Below are positions 1-10,680 of a DNA stretch of 64,000 nt, piece after piece. The notes beneath the pieces are model-generated. The model made no database searches and was not told the DNA's origin. It saw only the letters and a program-made list of their open reading frames with translations. Made by a program: the position numbers and the translations under genes. The stretch lies in contig SADC01000985.1 in assembly GCA_004194705.1 (NCBI GenBank), positions 82,053 through 146,052 on the forward strand, in the 5' to 3' direction. Position 1 is the first letter of the stretch, and every line of letters starts with the position of its first letter. This DNA is from Ditylenchus dipsaci. Lineage: Eukaryota > Nematoda > Chromadorea > Rhabditida > Anguinidae.

Positions 1-65
1 CTAACTTTCGAATTAAATATTTCGAATAGCGGAATTTCTTACAAAGCTGGCTTTTCAAGATATAT

Positions 66-226
66 AAAAATTCCATGTTTTATAACACCTGTTACACCTT
101 ATGCTATGCCACAATCATGCTCAACACTTCCCTGTACAACCCTCAGTCAGCTCTAAGGAAAGGATGAGTCTGGAAGATTTCATTCAGCTCACCTCTTCAA
201 TGAATGTCTCTAAGGACTTAATTACT
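66..226 (+). CDS. cyth: Cytohesin exon: end of Sec7 domain
   Basis: From about 84 the frame reads NTCYTLCYATIMLNTSLYNP, which corresponds to the conserved late Sec7 helix (DTCYVL..AIIMLNTSL in animal cytohesins). After LRK the frame hits TGA at 165-167. Shifted by one position from 164 it reads MSLEDFIQLTSSMNVSKDLIT, matching the helix that family members place next. A single indel between 156 and 165 therefore separates two good halves. The donor is GTCAGT at 227. The left limit is uncertain: TTTTCAAG at 52-59 is a possible acceptor, but the residues just after it match the family poorly. Confidence 0.78.
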
Positions 227-3200
227 GTCAGTATTTTAAATAAATAAAAAATTTTTTAGTTATAATTTTGTTTTAGCTTATTTACAACTCTATACGAAAT
301 GAGGCATTCAAGTTTCCGGGAGAGGATGATGGGCGAGATGTGTCAGTATTTTTCCAAGCAGAAAAGCAAGGTTGGCTCAGTAAACAGGGTGAGTTTCAAA
401 TATTTGATGTAAATACAGGATGTCTTAACATTATTGGGTATTTTTTGAAATTCACGCAAATTCACAGGTTGAGGATGTATGTGGTAAAAAACGACTAGCG
501 TCGCTCTTTTTACAAAAAAAATCAAAAAATTTTAAGCAAGGACTGAAAAAAGAACCAAAATAAAAGATACCGAAAAATTAACACTTTCATGAAACAGAAG
601 TGTCAGACCACTTACAGCTCAAAAAATGAAGGCTGAAAATAAAGACGAATAAAATAGTACGAGCTTACTACAAGATCTATAGTGAAAACGAAATACAAAT
701 TTGATATTTTCGTTTGAATTAGTCAGCAGCGACTATTGCGCTTTCACTTTTCTTGCGCTTTCAAAAAGAAACTGACATCAAATTATATTACGATTTAAAT
801 CTTCAGTAAGTATATACGTATATTCTCGATTAGAAGGCCCTCTCTAATAGAAGGCCCCTTGAGGACCTATATATCAGCCTAGAAAAAGAATTTTGCAAAT
901 CTGTTTTTCGCGTTGTCTTAGTTAGCACGAGCTTACCTGATTCCACTTCTAAAATTTTGGTTGAGCATGCAAAATCTCAAAATCGACCCAAATTTTTTCC
1001 GACTTTTTTATGGTTGAAAAATAGAAGGCCCGGGCCTTCTAATAGAGAATATACGGTACATGCTTTTAAGAAAAAATCAATTCTGAAACCTACATAAAAA
1101 TTTTAGTGTATTTTTAAAAATAACTTCATAGGTCACAGGATTGCACGAGCCCGCAAATCATCGCCTTGACGAATTTGAAGTGATCAGCACTGCTGATAGG
1201 TTACAAAATATTTTAACGAAATGTTGCGTTTTTTATGTATCTAAAATGAAATTTTATCGAAAAACTAAGATGAATTTTATTCAGACCTAACGGAAACTCT
1301 GTTGTAGTTTCTAAAGCTGTAACTAAAAACGCCCACCAAATACTGATTTTCCGTGTTAAATGTATAAACAAGAGTATTTCTTAGTGTTTTCCAAATTGTA
1401 AAATTTATTTTATTGGATCAACATGTAATGCTTAGTCTCTAGTTTCTAATGAGCTGATAACTGGCTCGATATGATGTGTGAAAGTGATAGCACCAATAGT
1501 TTTGAAAAACGCGAAGTAATGTCGTAAAAATAGATTTTCCGCAATGCTTTTTATAGCACACTGAGCCACTTGATGGCTCATTGAAACTAGAGGTTCAGGG
1601 CTACATGTTGATCAAAAAAATGAATTTTACGATTGAAAATTTCCGAAAATTCCGTCATTTTCTATACGAATAATTAAAAAATTTATGCGGTAGGAAGGAA
1701 ACATAAAACAAGAATTATTTTGCTTCATATTTCACTCTGAGAACCATGAGTTTGAAAGTATGATTCCGTCTTTCCGACTTTTGACTACAATTTTCTTTTT
1801 TAGGTATGAGATACAAGACTGAATCGAAGACATTTTGTTTTAAGCGACAATGCTTGTACTATTTTGAGTTTCCTAATGTAATATTTTAATTTATAAAGCA
1901 AAAACTTCTATAATACAATATTTTTTCACAGGACAAAGAACCTAAAGGAATCATCCATTAGAAAACATTCGAGTTCGGCCAGTGGATGATAAAACCAGGG
2001 CTCACACTTTTGAAATCTACTCCAAGACGGCTGATGTGATCAAGGCTTGCAAAACTGATTCTGAAGGCAGGTTGACTGAGGGATGTCACACTACTTACAG
2101 AATGGTCTGTTTTGACTGTATATTGTTTTGATCTGATTAAGGTTGTTACACAGTTAGCTCGATTTGTTTGGGGCCTATACTAGAAAAGGTTTCCATTCTT
2201 GCCTTGCACGTCCTCTTAATGGATATGGATTTTTCTGGTGCAAAAAAATTCTTTTTGGTGCAAATCAAATTCTTTTTGGTGCAAATAGAATTCTTTTCGG
2301 TGCAAATCGTTTTCTTTCTGGATAATATTTTTTGCCCGTATGAAACTCGTTTTCGCCCATCACATATTTCTTTTGACCGAAGATTTTTTTCTGCCTGTAG
2401 ATTTCAAAATTTCGCGGAAATTCAAATTTTATGGTTAGAAAAGGACTTGGTTTGCTCAGAATCCCACCCAGAGTGGCCTAGTTGGTTTTTTTGGGAGTTT
2501 ATTGAAAAGGGAGCAGACTTATTACAAAAATTTGATTGCGCGCATCAGAATCCCTTTTTGATGGGCTCAATCTCTCCAAATCCGAATTTCACCATTTAGA
2601 AGCACTCGATGGGAGGGGGAAGTGGATTTCAGTATTATTTGGCACTGAGGTTTTTTCGCAGTTTTAGTTAACATGATCATTCACAATCATATACTGAAAA
2701 TGACGCCAAGCAGCAGGGCTACATTTTGAGTATGAGGTTGTTAACGATTATGTAAGTAAAATTGCAAAAAACGTCAGTTCCAAAACAATATCGAAAATTT
2801 GGTGACAACCCTGGGGGAAATGCATGGAATTGGAAATCGTTGGATGTTTTTTTTAATTTAGCTTCAAATAAATAAACTTAAAATAAAGGAGAGAAAAAAG
2901 GTGTGCACCAGTGGTAGTCAAACTGTGACTTAGGCACTGCGTGTATGAAGTATACCTCACCCTTTAAAACCATTACCAACTAGTATTAGGTACCCTCAAC
3001 AATAATAAAGGTATTTCTAAATGGTGGAATTCGTATTCTGAGAGATTGAGCCGATCAAAGTGGGATTCTGATTCTCGCAATCGAATTTTTGTTATAAGTC
3101 TACTCCCTCTTCAATAAATTCTCAAAAAACCAACTAGGCCACTCTGGGGTGGGATTCTGAGCAAACCAAGTCCTTTCCTAATCATGAAATTTGAATTTCC

Positions 3201-6200
3201 GCGAAATTTTGAAATCTACAGGCAGAAAAAAAAATAGAAAAGAGAAATCTACTGGCAAAATCGAATATTCTATGGCATTTAAAATCTTCGTGCAAAAAGA
3301 AATATGTGATGGGCGAAAACGAGTATTATACGGGCAAAAAAAATATATCCAGAAAGAAAACGATTTGCACCAAAAAAAAAATTCAATTTGCACCATGGCG
3401 ATTTGCACTAAAATAAAATCTTTTTGCACCAAAAAAGAGCTTTTTGCACCAAATTTTTTTTGCACCAAAAAAAATCTTTTTGCACCAACAAGATTTTTTT
3501 GCACAGAAAAAAATCCATATCCCTCTTAATTGTTTTTAATATATTGTTGGAAACACCGGGGTGATAATGTTGTTGATGATCACCTTTAATTATCATAGTT
3601 AATCTAAAAAAATGGTAGGCTGCACTCATATTTCCGCAAGACACGGCACTTTACGATAATTATATTATAAAATTCTGCCATGTCTATATAACAGAGCAGG
3701 GTCGAATTTTTAATATGTCAAAAACGATGAAAAATTATGGCTGGAAGCCGAAATAGAAACAAAATAGTGTTTGAAAGTTGTTCCGACCAGTGTGCCGCGA
3801 GAGTATAAGGCAGGCTTGGAAAAATGAACAAGGTACCAATGCAAATTGGTCAACGATCAGCAGGGAAAACAAGGCTGATCTAGTTCATATAATTTTTTTA
3901 ACTTTTTATAAATGTGTCTTAGTATCATGTTTTTTTTCCAGCATTTTGAGCATGTAACTTACAATTCAAAGCTTGGGTTGTTGTTATAAAAAATTTAGTT
4001 TGGTTCACAAGAATGTATATATTTTATTGCAAATACCGTATTTCCTCTAATAAGGCCCTATGCGGCCTTATTTTTCAAACCCCAGAAAATCAGAAAAATT
4101 TGAGGTCTATCTCAAGATTTTGGGTGCTCAACCAAAATCCAAAAAGCGGAATCGATAGAGCTCGTGGGAGTTAAGAAAACGCAATAAACAGATAAACAAA
4201 ATATTTTTTCTTGGCTGAGATATAGGTCGTCAAAAGTTGAGGGTGAGCCTTATTAGAGAGGATCTCTATATAGTATTTGGCATGTGTGGTGGGTGGGTCG
4301 CCACTTTTGACTTGGAACTAGGGTTGTGAAATTGCCCGGACAAATAGAAACTGGACAATTGTCCAGGACAATTGTCCGGGCAAATAGGAAAATGTTGGAC
4401 AAATAGGGACAAATAGGCGAAAAATTCAAAAAACAATAAAATCCAAAATAACCCCGATTTTATTTCTATTTTTTAACGCTATTTAATCAACATCATTCAT
4501 AAACACATCAAATTCATCCTCATGAACACTAATTTCATTAATTTCCTCAATGAATTCTTCGGTGTTTTCTTCTTCTGTTTCTTCCACTCGAGCAGGCTTA
4601 AAGAGATGGGCGTACTCCAACATCAGATTGTGCTTAATGAACGTCACTTGTGAAGCGGTTTCGACCTTCATCCTGAAATAAAATATTGAATTTTCATTCA
4701 GATTTCATTTAAAAATTAACCTGTTGCGCAGTTTAGTATGAATTCCACCCCGGAGAGACCAGTTTCTTTCGGTAGGCGCAGCCGAGATCGGTACACTGTA
4801 GAGCATCTGGACGATCTTGGAGAGAAGCGTGTCTGAGAAGAAAGCCTCCACCACGTGAGTGCATCCATCGAGCCGACAGTATCCCATGCGTAGCGTCGCT
4901 TGTCCTTGGCGAAGACTCCCGTTCCGGCCAGCCAAGAAGCCCACTCCATCATCACCTAAAACATGGTATTATTCATACCCACCATTCACAAACCTTTACC
5001 TGTCCCTCTCCGCCGGCAAACACTGGATTCTTTAAGCACTTGTTTGCCAGGAGTTCGATGGCCTTCTGTTTCTCTTCATTGGCTAGCGATTGTCCTTGAT
5101 CCGATGGCTCGAGCACATCCAAGAGGTAGGCCACCTCGGACTTGGCAAATTCTTGTCGGCTCCGAAGAATCTAAGAAAATTTTACAATGAAGTAAAGTTG
5201 AAGCAATCCTACCTCGAGTATTTCTTTTTTGACTTGATCATCGAATCCACTGGCATCTGCCACTGCTTTTGACTTGGAAAATGCCTCCCGCATAATCTTG
5301 TAACATCTAAACAAATCAGTTCGGCCAAAACAGTTCAATTTAGGAAATTCACTGACTTTCTAGAGTTCACCTCATTTCCCTCAATTCTTGTGATTGCTTC
5401 TGCCAATGGAGAGAGCAGTTCCTTTGCGTCCTTGACATCAAGCCAAAAGTCCTCGCTATCCAAAGTGTCTTCCTCAGTTTCTCAGCCTCCCTCTTCAGCG
5501 TCGGATCATTGAGAATTCCAGGAGCACATATGGCAGACTTGAGAGCAGTTTGATTTGAAGCGATTGATGAGGCCAGATTCGCCCACGTTCCCACCGAGTC
5601 TTGACTGGTAGTTGCAATATAGTCGATGATCCTCGCTCTTCACGTTGCGCCTTCGAAAGATGAGCTCTGGCGTCTTTTTCCTAAAGTCCACATTGCAAAA
5701 CAAATCAAAAGTTTGGGGCAATCTAACCTAAAGAATTTAGCCACTTCCACACAATGCTTGAGACAGTCCGAAACGGTCGTTTTTGCGCAGATATCTTTTG
5801 CTGCCAAGTCGATTGCGTGAGCCTTGCACCCTTCAAAGAGAATCCACGGAAACGTCTCACCATTGTATTTCTTCAGCGGATCCCTCTCGATGTCTTCTCC
5901 GGCCAGTTTCTTCCATGCATTTTTCATGTTTGCCGCATGGTCCGTAACAACTGCGACAATTTTGTGCTTGCCCACCTTCATGATTTGTTCGGCCAGCAGT
6001 TCAGCGATAAATTTCCCTGAAAATAAAATAAATATCGCGCTACATCCTAGAAATCCATACCACTGTGTTGCGTTCTTTCGATATCACCATCCACTTCGGT
6101 TGATGTCGCATCGATGGAGTCATAGAGGAAAGGCTTCGGCGTATGCACTACAACATTGACGATTGAATTGCTTCTGACGTCCGTCCACCCGTCCGACGAA

Positions 6201-8551
6201 ATAGCGAGATAGTCGGCCTTAAACATCGTTAATGCCATAAACCTTTCTAAATCAAAAAATAACTTTGTTGCACGCTTCTTTCAGACTCTTTTGCACTCGG
6301 TGAAATTCGGCCGGAATCAACACCTTGGGATACTTGTACTCTCGGCTCGGCAGCTTATACGAAGGCCTCAACTTAGTGATGAACTGCTTGAAGAATGGAT
6401 TTTCGAGGAAACGAGGAGAGATGTTCCCTGTCGCAAAAGCCTAAAAACAGAGTCAACAAAGAAAGACGAAGAAAAAACTAACTCTTGTCAGTAAAATATC
6501 CAGCTCATCCTGTTCATCCTTGGAAGTGGTGTCGAAATAGTGCTTGAGCGTGCCTGAACTTGACTGAGACGAGACCTCCATGGCTTCGGACAACTTCGGC
6601 CTTTTTGGCGATGCACTGCGACTTCGACGAGCAGCTGCCTTCTTCAGCAGGCGATCGACGTCCTTCCTCGCTTCAGCGCCCACTTTGTTGCATTTCTGAA
6701 CTGTAGGTATAGCAAACAAACAAAAAAGAAATTCTCTCACCTCCAAATGCTTCTCCATCTTCGGCGCGTTCGTCACATAGCGAGCTTTGCAGAATTGGCA
6801 ATAACCGACAACTATCTGTTTTCCATTCACATCTCTTTCTTCTTTTCGATTGAAGTAGTTCCAGCACCACGAAAGAGGCTTATTTCCCTTTGACATTGCG
6901 ATATCTAAAAGTTGTAGACTTAAACAGGAAAACAACAAATCAATATAAGGGAAAAGGTAACACAGAGAAGATAAACGAGCCAAACGCGGCAGGAAAAGAG
7001 CTTTTTACGGGTCGAAAAGAATAAAAATTCTTTATTTTGTGGGTATGTTAAAAAGTAACGGATTTGAGAAAGGAAACATTGCAAAGTTTCTATTTGTCCA
7101 AATTTGAAAACGGCGGGCAAATAGGCGGACAATTGTCCAATTTGCCGGACAATTGTCTGGACAATTGTCCGGGCAATTGTCCGTTTCACAACCCTACTTG
7201 GAACCCAAGTTTCAGCCATTTTTTGCAAACCCATGCAGATACTTTTCCCGAACACTCAAGTGCAACATCTCAACTATCTTTTAAGCACAAACACGGATGA
7301 TTGAAGTCGCTTCTAAAAAAATTTTCTTGCCCTCCAAATTGGAGGTGGTGGACTTTGGCCTGGATTTAGTGTGGGTTTTCGTGTAGAAGTCCGATTTATG
7401 TCATGTTTTGCAAATCTTTGTCAAATATATTACCGGAACACTCAAGTACAACATCTCAGCTTTCTTTTAAGCACAAAACGCACAAAATATTTTTTCTTGC
7501 CTCCAAATTGTAGGTGGTGCATTTTGACCCGGATTTAGGGTGAATTTTTGTTCTCAAGTTTTATTTTCTGCTATGTTTTGTAAACTTATGTCCAATATCT
7601 TCTTGGAACACTCACGTTTAACATCTTAGCTTTTTTCAAGCACAAATACGTACACTTGAAGTGATTTCTATAACAAAGTCCGGCCCTCTAAATTGGAGGT
7701 GGTGGATTTATGCCTATACATAGGGTTGATTTTTGTGTTCACAACCACCACAATGAGGCCTAAATCACCAGAAAAGATACCCGAACCACCAATTTGGGGC
7801 CCGAACCACGTAGACATTAACAGTATGGGGCCTGAACCATCAAGATGGGGCCCAAACACGTTGATAACTCCCAATCAATAGGATGGATCCCGGGCATTTA
7901 GGTACCCCCCAACCACCAGGATAGGCCTGAACTACCTGGATAGTTCCCATCACCAGCAAGTAGCCGAGTAGGAGGGTGAACGGAAAGTTTTTAGGCAAAA
8001 GGGGTTACCTTGAAAAGGGTAGCCAGGAGGGGGGGATGAGACCCAGGAAGGAATGATCAGGGAGATAAGTGACGAATTAATATTTATTGAAATTACAAAA
8101 TACAATAGAGGCGCCGATAGGCGCCTGCTGTCCCTAGTACGGTGATAATGAAAAAACTTTTTTGTTTTTTGTGCTTTTTCAATCGTGGAGTAATTTGGCA
8201 AAATTAGCTTGAAAATAAAAATAGAATAAAAAATTTTTAAAAATGGAGTTAACTGTGTAACAACCCTGCTTTTTTGTAACTTTCTGTAAAAATTATGAAA
8301 ATAGCTGATATAAAATCGATTTTATACAACACATAGTAATGTTCGTCAGTTTAGGCAGCATCCAGCCAGGAAGACATGTTGAATTGGATCACAGCCATCC
8401 AGTAAGATATAATTATAATCTTTTTTTTCAATTATCTACTATTTTTAGACGAAGCATCAACAAAGATCAATTCATGGACCTTTTGTGGTCTAGAAGAAAG
8501 CCAAATATCAGCTCAGGCATATCCGATCCTACTCTTAACAAATCACACTGA
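66..8551 (+). CDS. cyth: Cytohesin-family Arf GEF, 3' part of gene (5' end lies outside the window)
   Basis: Cytohesins are cytosolic proteins that load GTP onto Arf GTPases at membranes. The Sec7 domain catalyses exchange and the PH domain binds phosphoinositides. Six exons are visible: about 66-226, 277-388, 1804-1877, 1932-2104, 8355-8401 and 8449-8551. They encode, in order, the end of Sec7 (TIMLNTSLYNP, SIRNEAFKFP), the start of PH (QGWLS), the strand CLYYFEF, the hallmark VIKACKTDSEGR...EGCHTTYRM, the last PH helix (QEDMLNWITAIQ), and a tail with SRRKP ending at TGA 8549-8551. Order, spacing and phases match the cytohesin family. The catalytic Sec7 glutamate lies upstream of the window. 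Frame breaks occur near 156-165 (stop at 165), inside exon 1804-1877 and at 1955-1961 (stop TAG 1959). The frame on both sides of each break still reads as cytohesin. It is either a young pseudogene or a real gene with uncorrected indels. Family identity is near certain; the first exon's start is approximate. Confidence 0.86.
277..388 (+). CDS. cyth: Cytohesin exon: Sec7-PH linker and first PH strand
   Basis: An exon of 112 nt after the acceptor TTGTTTTAG, ending at the donor G|GTGAGT. It is fully open and encodes LIYNSIRNEAFKFP, an acidic linker (GEDDGRD) and FFQAEKQGWLSKQG. The mammalian equivalents are LYDSIRNEPFKIPEDDG and FFNPDREGWLLKLG. It exits in phase 1 and the next exon supplies GT, completing a glycine as expected for the start of PH. 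No frame damage is seen here. Confidence 0.88.
389..1803. other. Cytohesin intron, otherwise featureless
   Basis: AT-rich intronic sequence. Apart from the MITE at 817-1055, no coding frame, RNA gene or array is visible. Confidence 0.6.
817..1055. mobile_element. CCGTAT-type MITE, degenerate copy in a cytohesin intron
   Basis: The ends are TA-C-GTATATTCTC and GAGAATATACGG-TA, an inverted pair with TA on both sides. Inside, AATAGAAGGCCC and its complement form a second inverted layer. The family recurs in this window (4036, 12922, 15590, 20245, 48448). Its longer relative at 47334 carries Tigger-like coding remains, so this is probably a pogo/Tigger-derived MITE. Confidence 0.72.
1804..1877 (+). 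CDS. cyth: Cytohesin exon: PH strands 2-4
   Basis: The acceptor is TTTTTTAG and the donor is GTAATA at 1878. The exon starts GMRYKT and ends CLYYFEFPN, both in phase with the flanking exons. The middle ten codons read as an unrelated peptide in this frame. One frame over they read RRHFVLSDN, matching the basic KRRWFILTDN of the family, which contacts the phosphoinositide headgroup. Net loss is three bases in two places, so the exon remains open although that stretch is scrambled. Confidence 0.8.
1932..2104 (+). CDS. cyth: Cytohesin exon: PH core (VIKACKT signature)
   Basis: The acceptor is TTTTTTCACAG and the donor is GTCTGT. The exon begins DKEPKGII. A missing base near 1955 then gives TAG at 1959-1961, and the downstream frame resumes IRVRPVDDKTRAHTFEIYSK, VIKACKTDSEGRLTEGCHTTYRM. 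The block VIKACKT..GR..EG.H..YR is diagnostic of cytohesins. An inverted partial copy of this exon and its intron start lies at 48775-50885. Confidence 0.88.
2221..3522. mobile_element. Foldback (MULE/FB-like) element with GGTGCAAA array termini
   Basis: The element runs from GGATATGGATTTT to its complement ATCCATATCC. It is flanked by CTCTTAAT at 2213-2220 and 3523-3530, a direct duplication of 8 bp (9 bp if one end base is counted differently). Each terminus is a tandem run of about 18-20 bp units of the type TTTTTGGTGCAAA, in opposite orientation. Inside these are longer inverted arms containing GAGTGGCCTAGTTGG and CGTTTTCGCCCAT. The core at 2640-2890 recurs inverted at 32700-32890. It sits in a cytohesin intron. 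No transposase is visible, so it is probably non-autonomous. The superfamily is inferred from structure and target-site length. Confidence 0.8.
4036..4265. mobile_element. CCGTAT-type MITE
   Basis: The left tip is TA-CCGTATTTCCTCTAATAAGGCCC. The right side is GAGCCTTATTAGAGAGGAT with a decayed tip. Internal sequence (GAAAAATTTGAGGTC, GCGGAATCGATAGAGCTCG) matches copies at 15590, 20245 and 48448. It ends just before the hAT element. Confidence 0.75.
4319..7196 (-). mobile_element. hAT transposon with intact ends and 8-bp target duplication
   Basis: The tips are TAGGGTTGTGAAA and TTTCACAACCCTA, flanked by exact direct repeats CTTGGAAC at 4311-4318 and 7197-7204. The 8-bp duplication is the hAT hallmark. 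Both subterminal regions carry clustered copies of the palindrome GGACAATTGTCC, probably transposase-binding sites. The body (2878 bp) carries a multi-exon transposase on the minus strand. The exact ends indicate fairly recent insertion into the cytohesin intron. Confidence 0.95.
4483..6896 (-). pseudogene. hAT transposase with BED zinc finger, frame-disrupted
   Basis: hAT transposases cut and paste DNA using an RNase H-like fold. The start is ATG at 6896 (MSKGNKP). The first exon ends in a BED finger: CWNYF, then C-x2-C (CQFC), then H-x3-C completed across a 45-bp intron (6740-6696). Later exons show a Ser-rich linker, FLENPFF, the AISSDGWTD segment (6200s), VVTDHAANMKNAW and EGCKAHAIDL (5640-5981), and a C-terminal dimerisation block with SVPISAAPTERNWS and HTKLRN (about 4740-4830), then an acidic tail ending at 4483. 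Seven introns of about 41-64 bp with TTTTCAG or TTTAG acceptors can be placed. Frame breaks occur in a T run near 6255, near the exon join at 5680-5727, near the TRW motif at about 5605, near 5470 and between the WW and FFSD motifs near 4845. This copy is probably inactive, unless the indels are sequencing errors. Confidence 0.9.
7216..7740. repeat. Three imperfect tandem copies of a 170-186 bp unit
   Basis: The anchor GGAACACTCAAGT..AACATCTCA recurs at about 7249, 7435 and 7605. Each is followed by CTTTTAAGCACAAA and then CTCCAAATTGGAGGTGGTG. Divergence between units is moderate. The array abuts the hAT insertion site and lies in the cytohesin intron. Confidence 0.75.
7745..7965. repeat. Imperfect short tandem repeat (GAACCACCAxxxTGGGGCC)
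   Basis: Units of about 22-28 bp of the form CCCGAACCACC-AA-TTGGGG repeat with drift through 7960, sometimes as CTGAACTACCTGGATAG. No coding sense is evident. Confidence 0.5.
7966..8354. other. Rest of the cytohesin intron
   Basis: No gene is seen. AACTGTGTAACAACC at about 8254 is the inverted counterpart of GGTTGTTACACAGTT at about 2140. This could be a remnant TIR pair around the intron contents, but no target duplication can be shown. Confidence 0.4.
8355..8551 (+). CDS. cyth: Cytohesin last two exons: final PH helix and C-terminal tail
   Basis: The first exon (8355-8401, acceptor GTTTAG, donor GTAAGA) encodes AASSQEDMLNWITAIQ, the amphipathic helix that closes PH domains and carries the invariant Trp. 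A 47-bp intron follows. The last exon (8449-8551) encodes RSINKDQFMDLLWSRRKPN and a Ser/Asn-rich end, stopping at TGA 8549-8551. In mammals the equivalent is a short polybasic tail. Both exons are undamaged, and they lie more than 6 kb from the preceding exon across the transposon-filled intron. Confidence 0.85.
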
Positions 8552-8689
8552 CTATAAAACTGCCGATTCGTAATTCAAATTTTAGGTAAGTTCTTGAAAA
8601 ATCTAACAGTTTTTTTGAAAAAGCTTTTTTTCAGAAGGACCCTTGCCAAAAAAGTCAACAAACTTGGATAATTTACGAATTTCCGCTGT

Positions 8690-8965
8690 TATTCTTGTTC
8701 GATGCAATTTTGTACAAAACTTAAAGCTCAACATTTTTTATTGAGTGAAAAAAACTCTAACTGTTTTTTGCATAGTTAATTCAGCAAATTTCTGAATCAA
8801 ACAGCGTGTCTAGGGAATAGGAAAAAATTGGGTTGTAAAACTAACTTTAAAAATAGCGTTCAAGGGTTTTGCGTTAAGTAAAAAAACCATCCACTTTTGA
8901 AGTTTAACTAATTTTTTGTCACGTTTTGATAGAAAAAACAAATATTTTTTGGCTCTTTTTCAATT
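8690..8965 (+). repeat. Dispersed repeat unit, empty-site copy
   Basis: CATTTTTTATTGAGTGAA...GCATAGTTAATTCAGC...AACAGCGTGTCTAGGG continues to AGTTTAACTAATTTTTTGTC. The same text occurs at 13950-15130, but split at TTAA by a 953-bp element. This copy is therefore the uninterrupted form of that target. Confidence 0.8.
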
Positions 8966-9555
8966 AAGAGACATAATCTGTAATTTTTGAGGTTTCCGTG
9001 GCACCGCTATTTTTCCGACCTTTTTTCTACAAGGCATGTTATATAGCATTCGACGCTAAAATCATAGTTGAGTAATTTGTTTGCATCTGGCAATTTCAAA
9101 CGGTAACACAATTTATAACGAGTGTGCAGGGGATATGGAGCTTTGAAGATGGAAAGTTTTAAAAAAAATTTACAATCACAACCTGAAATTCTGACACCAG
9201 TTTTAGGTAAAATGTGTCGTGTTCAGGTAAAATGATTTCGGCTAAATAATTTAGGTAAAAATTGGCCAAAAGTGAGAAATTCGTGCGATAATATGGTAAT
9301 TTTCCACAGTCATCTTGTAGAGCGACTCATGGCGAGTAGAACAAGCCTACATACGCATACGAGAGTAGTCAAAACAGATACAGAAGAAAGTTTCGGCGAA
9401 AATTGAGTTCGCCACTGGAGAATACATTGCTCAGCGATAAATGTGGGGTCGAATGGTATATAACACAATTGGTAGAAAAAGGCAAAAAACGCGGTGCCAA
9501 ATTCCATTTAAAAAACTTCCAAAATTACAGATCATGTCTCTTAATATTTGATTTT
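8960..9555. mobile_element. Foldback element with GGCACCG..CTACC arms
   Basis: The left arm contains AAGAGACATAATCTGTAATTTT, GTGGCACCGC and TTTTTCTAC...GTTATATA. The right arm carries the complements (GGTAGAAAAAG, GCGGTGCCAAATTCC, AAAATTACAGATCATGTCTCTT). Internal text such as TTCAAACGGTAACACAATTTATAACGAG and CACTGGAGAATACATTGCTCAGCG recurs at 19147-19600. The open frame on the minus strand inside the right half is repeat-derived. Confidence 0.65.
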
Positions 9556-9559
9556 AAAA

Positions 9560-10080
9560 TAAGACAATTGTAAAATTACCAAAGAATATTAGATAACGTG
9601 AGCACAGAACTCGATTTTTGAGTTTTTTTAAACACTGGTTGATTGCATTATAAAGTGCACTTAAAATGCTTGTGTATATTTTTACTATCTTATGAGTTCA
9701 ATACACTAAACTTTGTTTTTCTTTGTGGTCCTGTGCAATCAACCTTTGCCGCATTTTATAATTTATCGTAAATTTGTTTTAACATCTGCTAATTCTCCTT
9801 ATAATTATAAACTTAAAGAAATCAGGTTTCGTATTTTATAAAAAAATAAATACGAATTTTCAATTTAGGAGATGTTGAAACGTTATTTAAAATAAATTAT
9901 AAAAAGTGGTCACAATTGAATAAGGACAGAGTATTCACTGTTATAATGCTCGGTTTCTGTGTGCGCTTGTAATTGTATCAAATATCGATTCTCTTTTTAG
10001 TTGCAGCAATTGAAATGATATTAAATGTGAATAAAACTGCTGATTTTATGAAACGCACACTTGATACGGTCAGCCCCGTA
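9560..10080 (+). repeat. Dispersed repeat R, copy 1
   Basis: TGATTGCATTATAAAGTGCACTT, then CTTTGTGGTCCTGTGCAATCAACC..TTTGCCGCATTTTATAA, then GATATTAAATGTGAATAAAACTGC. Copies lie at 20960-21420 (same strand) and 38695-39130 (inverted). No coding content is recognised. Confidence 0.75.
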
Positions 10081-10209
10081 CACGAGTATACCTCAGCAAA
10101 ACAAAGATATAGCAAAAGAGTAAAGTTAGTTAATGAGTTTCAAAAAAAATGAAATTTATACTTGCGAAACCTACAAGTAATTTTAGTGTTTTTCATATTA
10201 ATTTCTCGC

Positions 10210-10680
10210 TGAGCCGATTTGTTTGCAGGGCGGAGCAACGAAACGCGGCTACTTAAAATAACGCCGCCACTTAAAATAACGCCGCCACTTAACACCTTGC
10301 CTCATCGATTTCACCAGGAATATCGATGACAGTAGTTAAGCTACTTAGAAGCTCGGTGCTTGTGCTCTTCATCACAGTCGGTCGTTATTGTGGAGGTTTC
10401 CGAGAGTTTGCTACCTAAAAATCTGAAATCGACCGGGCTACAGAATACGTATGCCATCTTTTTAAAGGTGGCCGAATTTTTTCGCGCCACCCTGTCACTC
10501 TTCACGCTCCCTATTAAATACTCACAGTTTGCAATCTATTTAAAATTGTTGGATGGATTCTAATCGAAACCTTATTTGTAGAATAAAAAACAAAAATATT
10601 TGACGAGTTTCAATATTAAATAGCAAAAAATTTAAATTTGAAACCCATCAACCAATTTTATTGAAATTTTAATCATTTCG
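10210..10680 (+). repeat. Dispersed repeat, related to 17390-17610
   Basis: TTCACGCTCCCTATTAAATACTCACAG...TATTTAAAATTGTTGGA...TAATCGAAACCTT...ATATTTGACGAGTTTCAATATTAAATAGC is shared with 17430-17600. ACTTAAAATAACGCCGCC repeats twice at 10251-10285. The 67-residue open frame here shows no recognisable domain. Confidence 0.6.

Noticed and set aside
2168..3644. Long open frames rich in FLVQI, FWCK or CTKK peptides
   Set aside because: They are translations of the GGTGCAAA arrays. The same happens at 30023-30336, 32812-33265, 42348-42772 and 43904-44257.
2140..8268. GGTTGTTACACAGTT / AACTGTGTAACAACC as ends of one transposon spanning the cytohesin intron
   Set aside because: No target duplication. 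The left motif is also present in the inverted cytohesin fragment (48830), so it predates the insertions.
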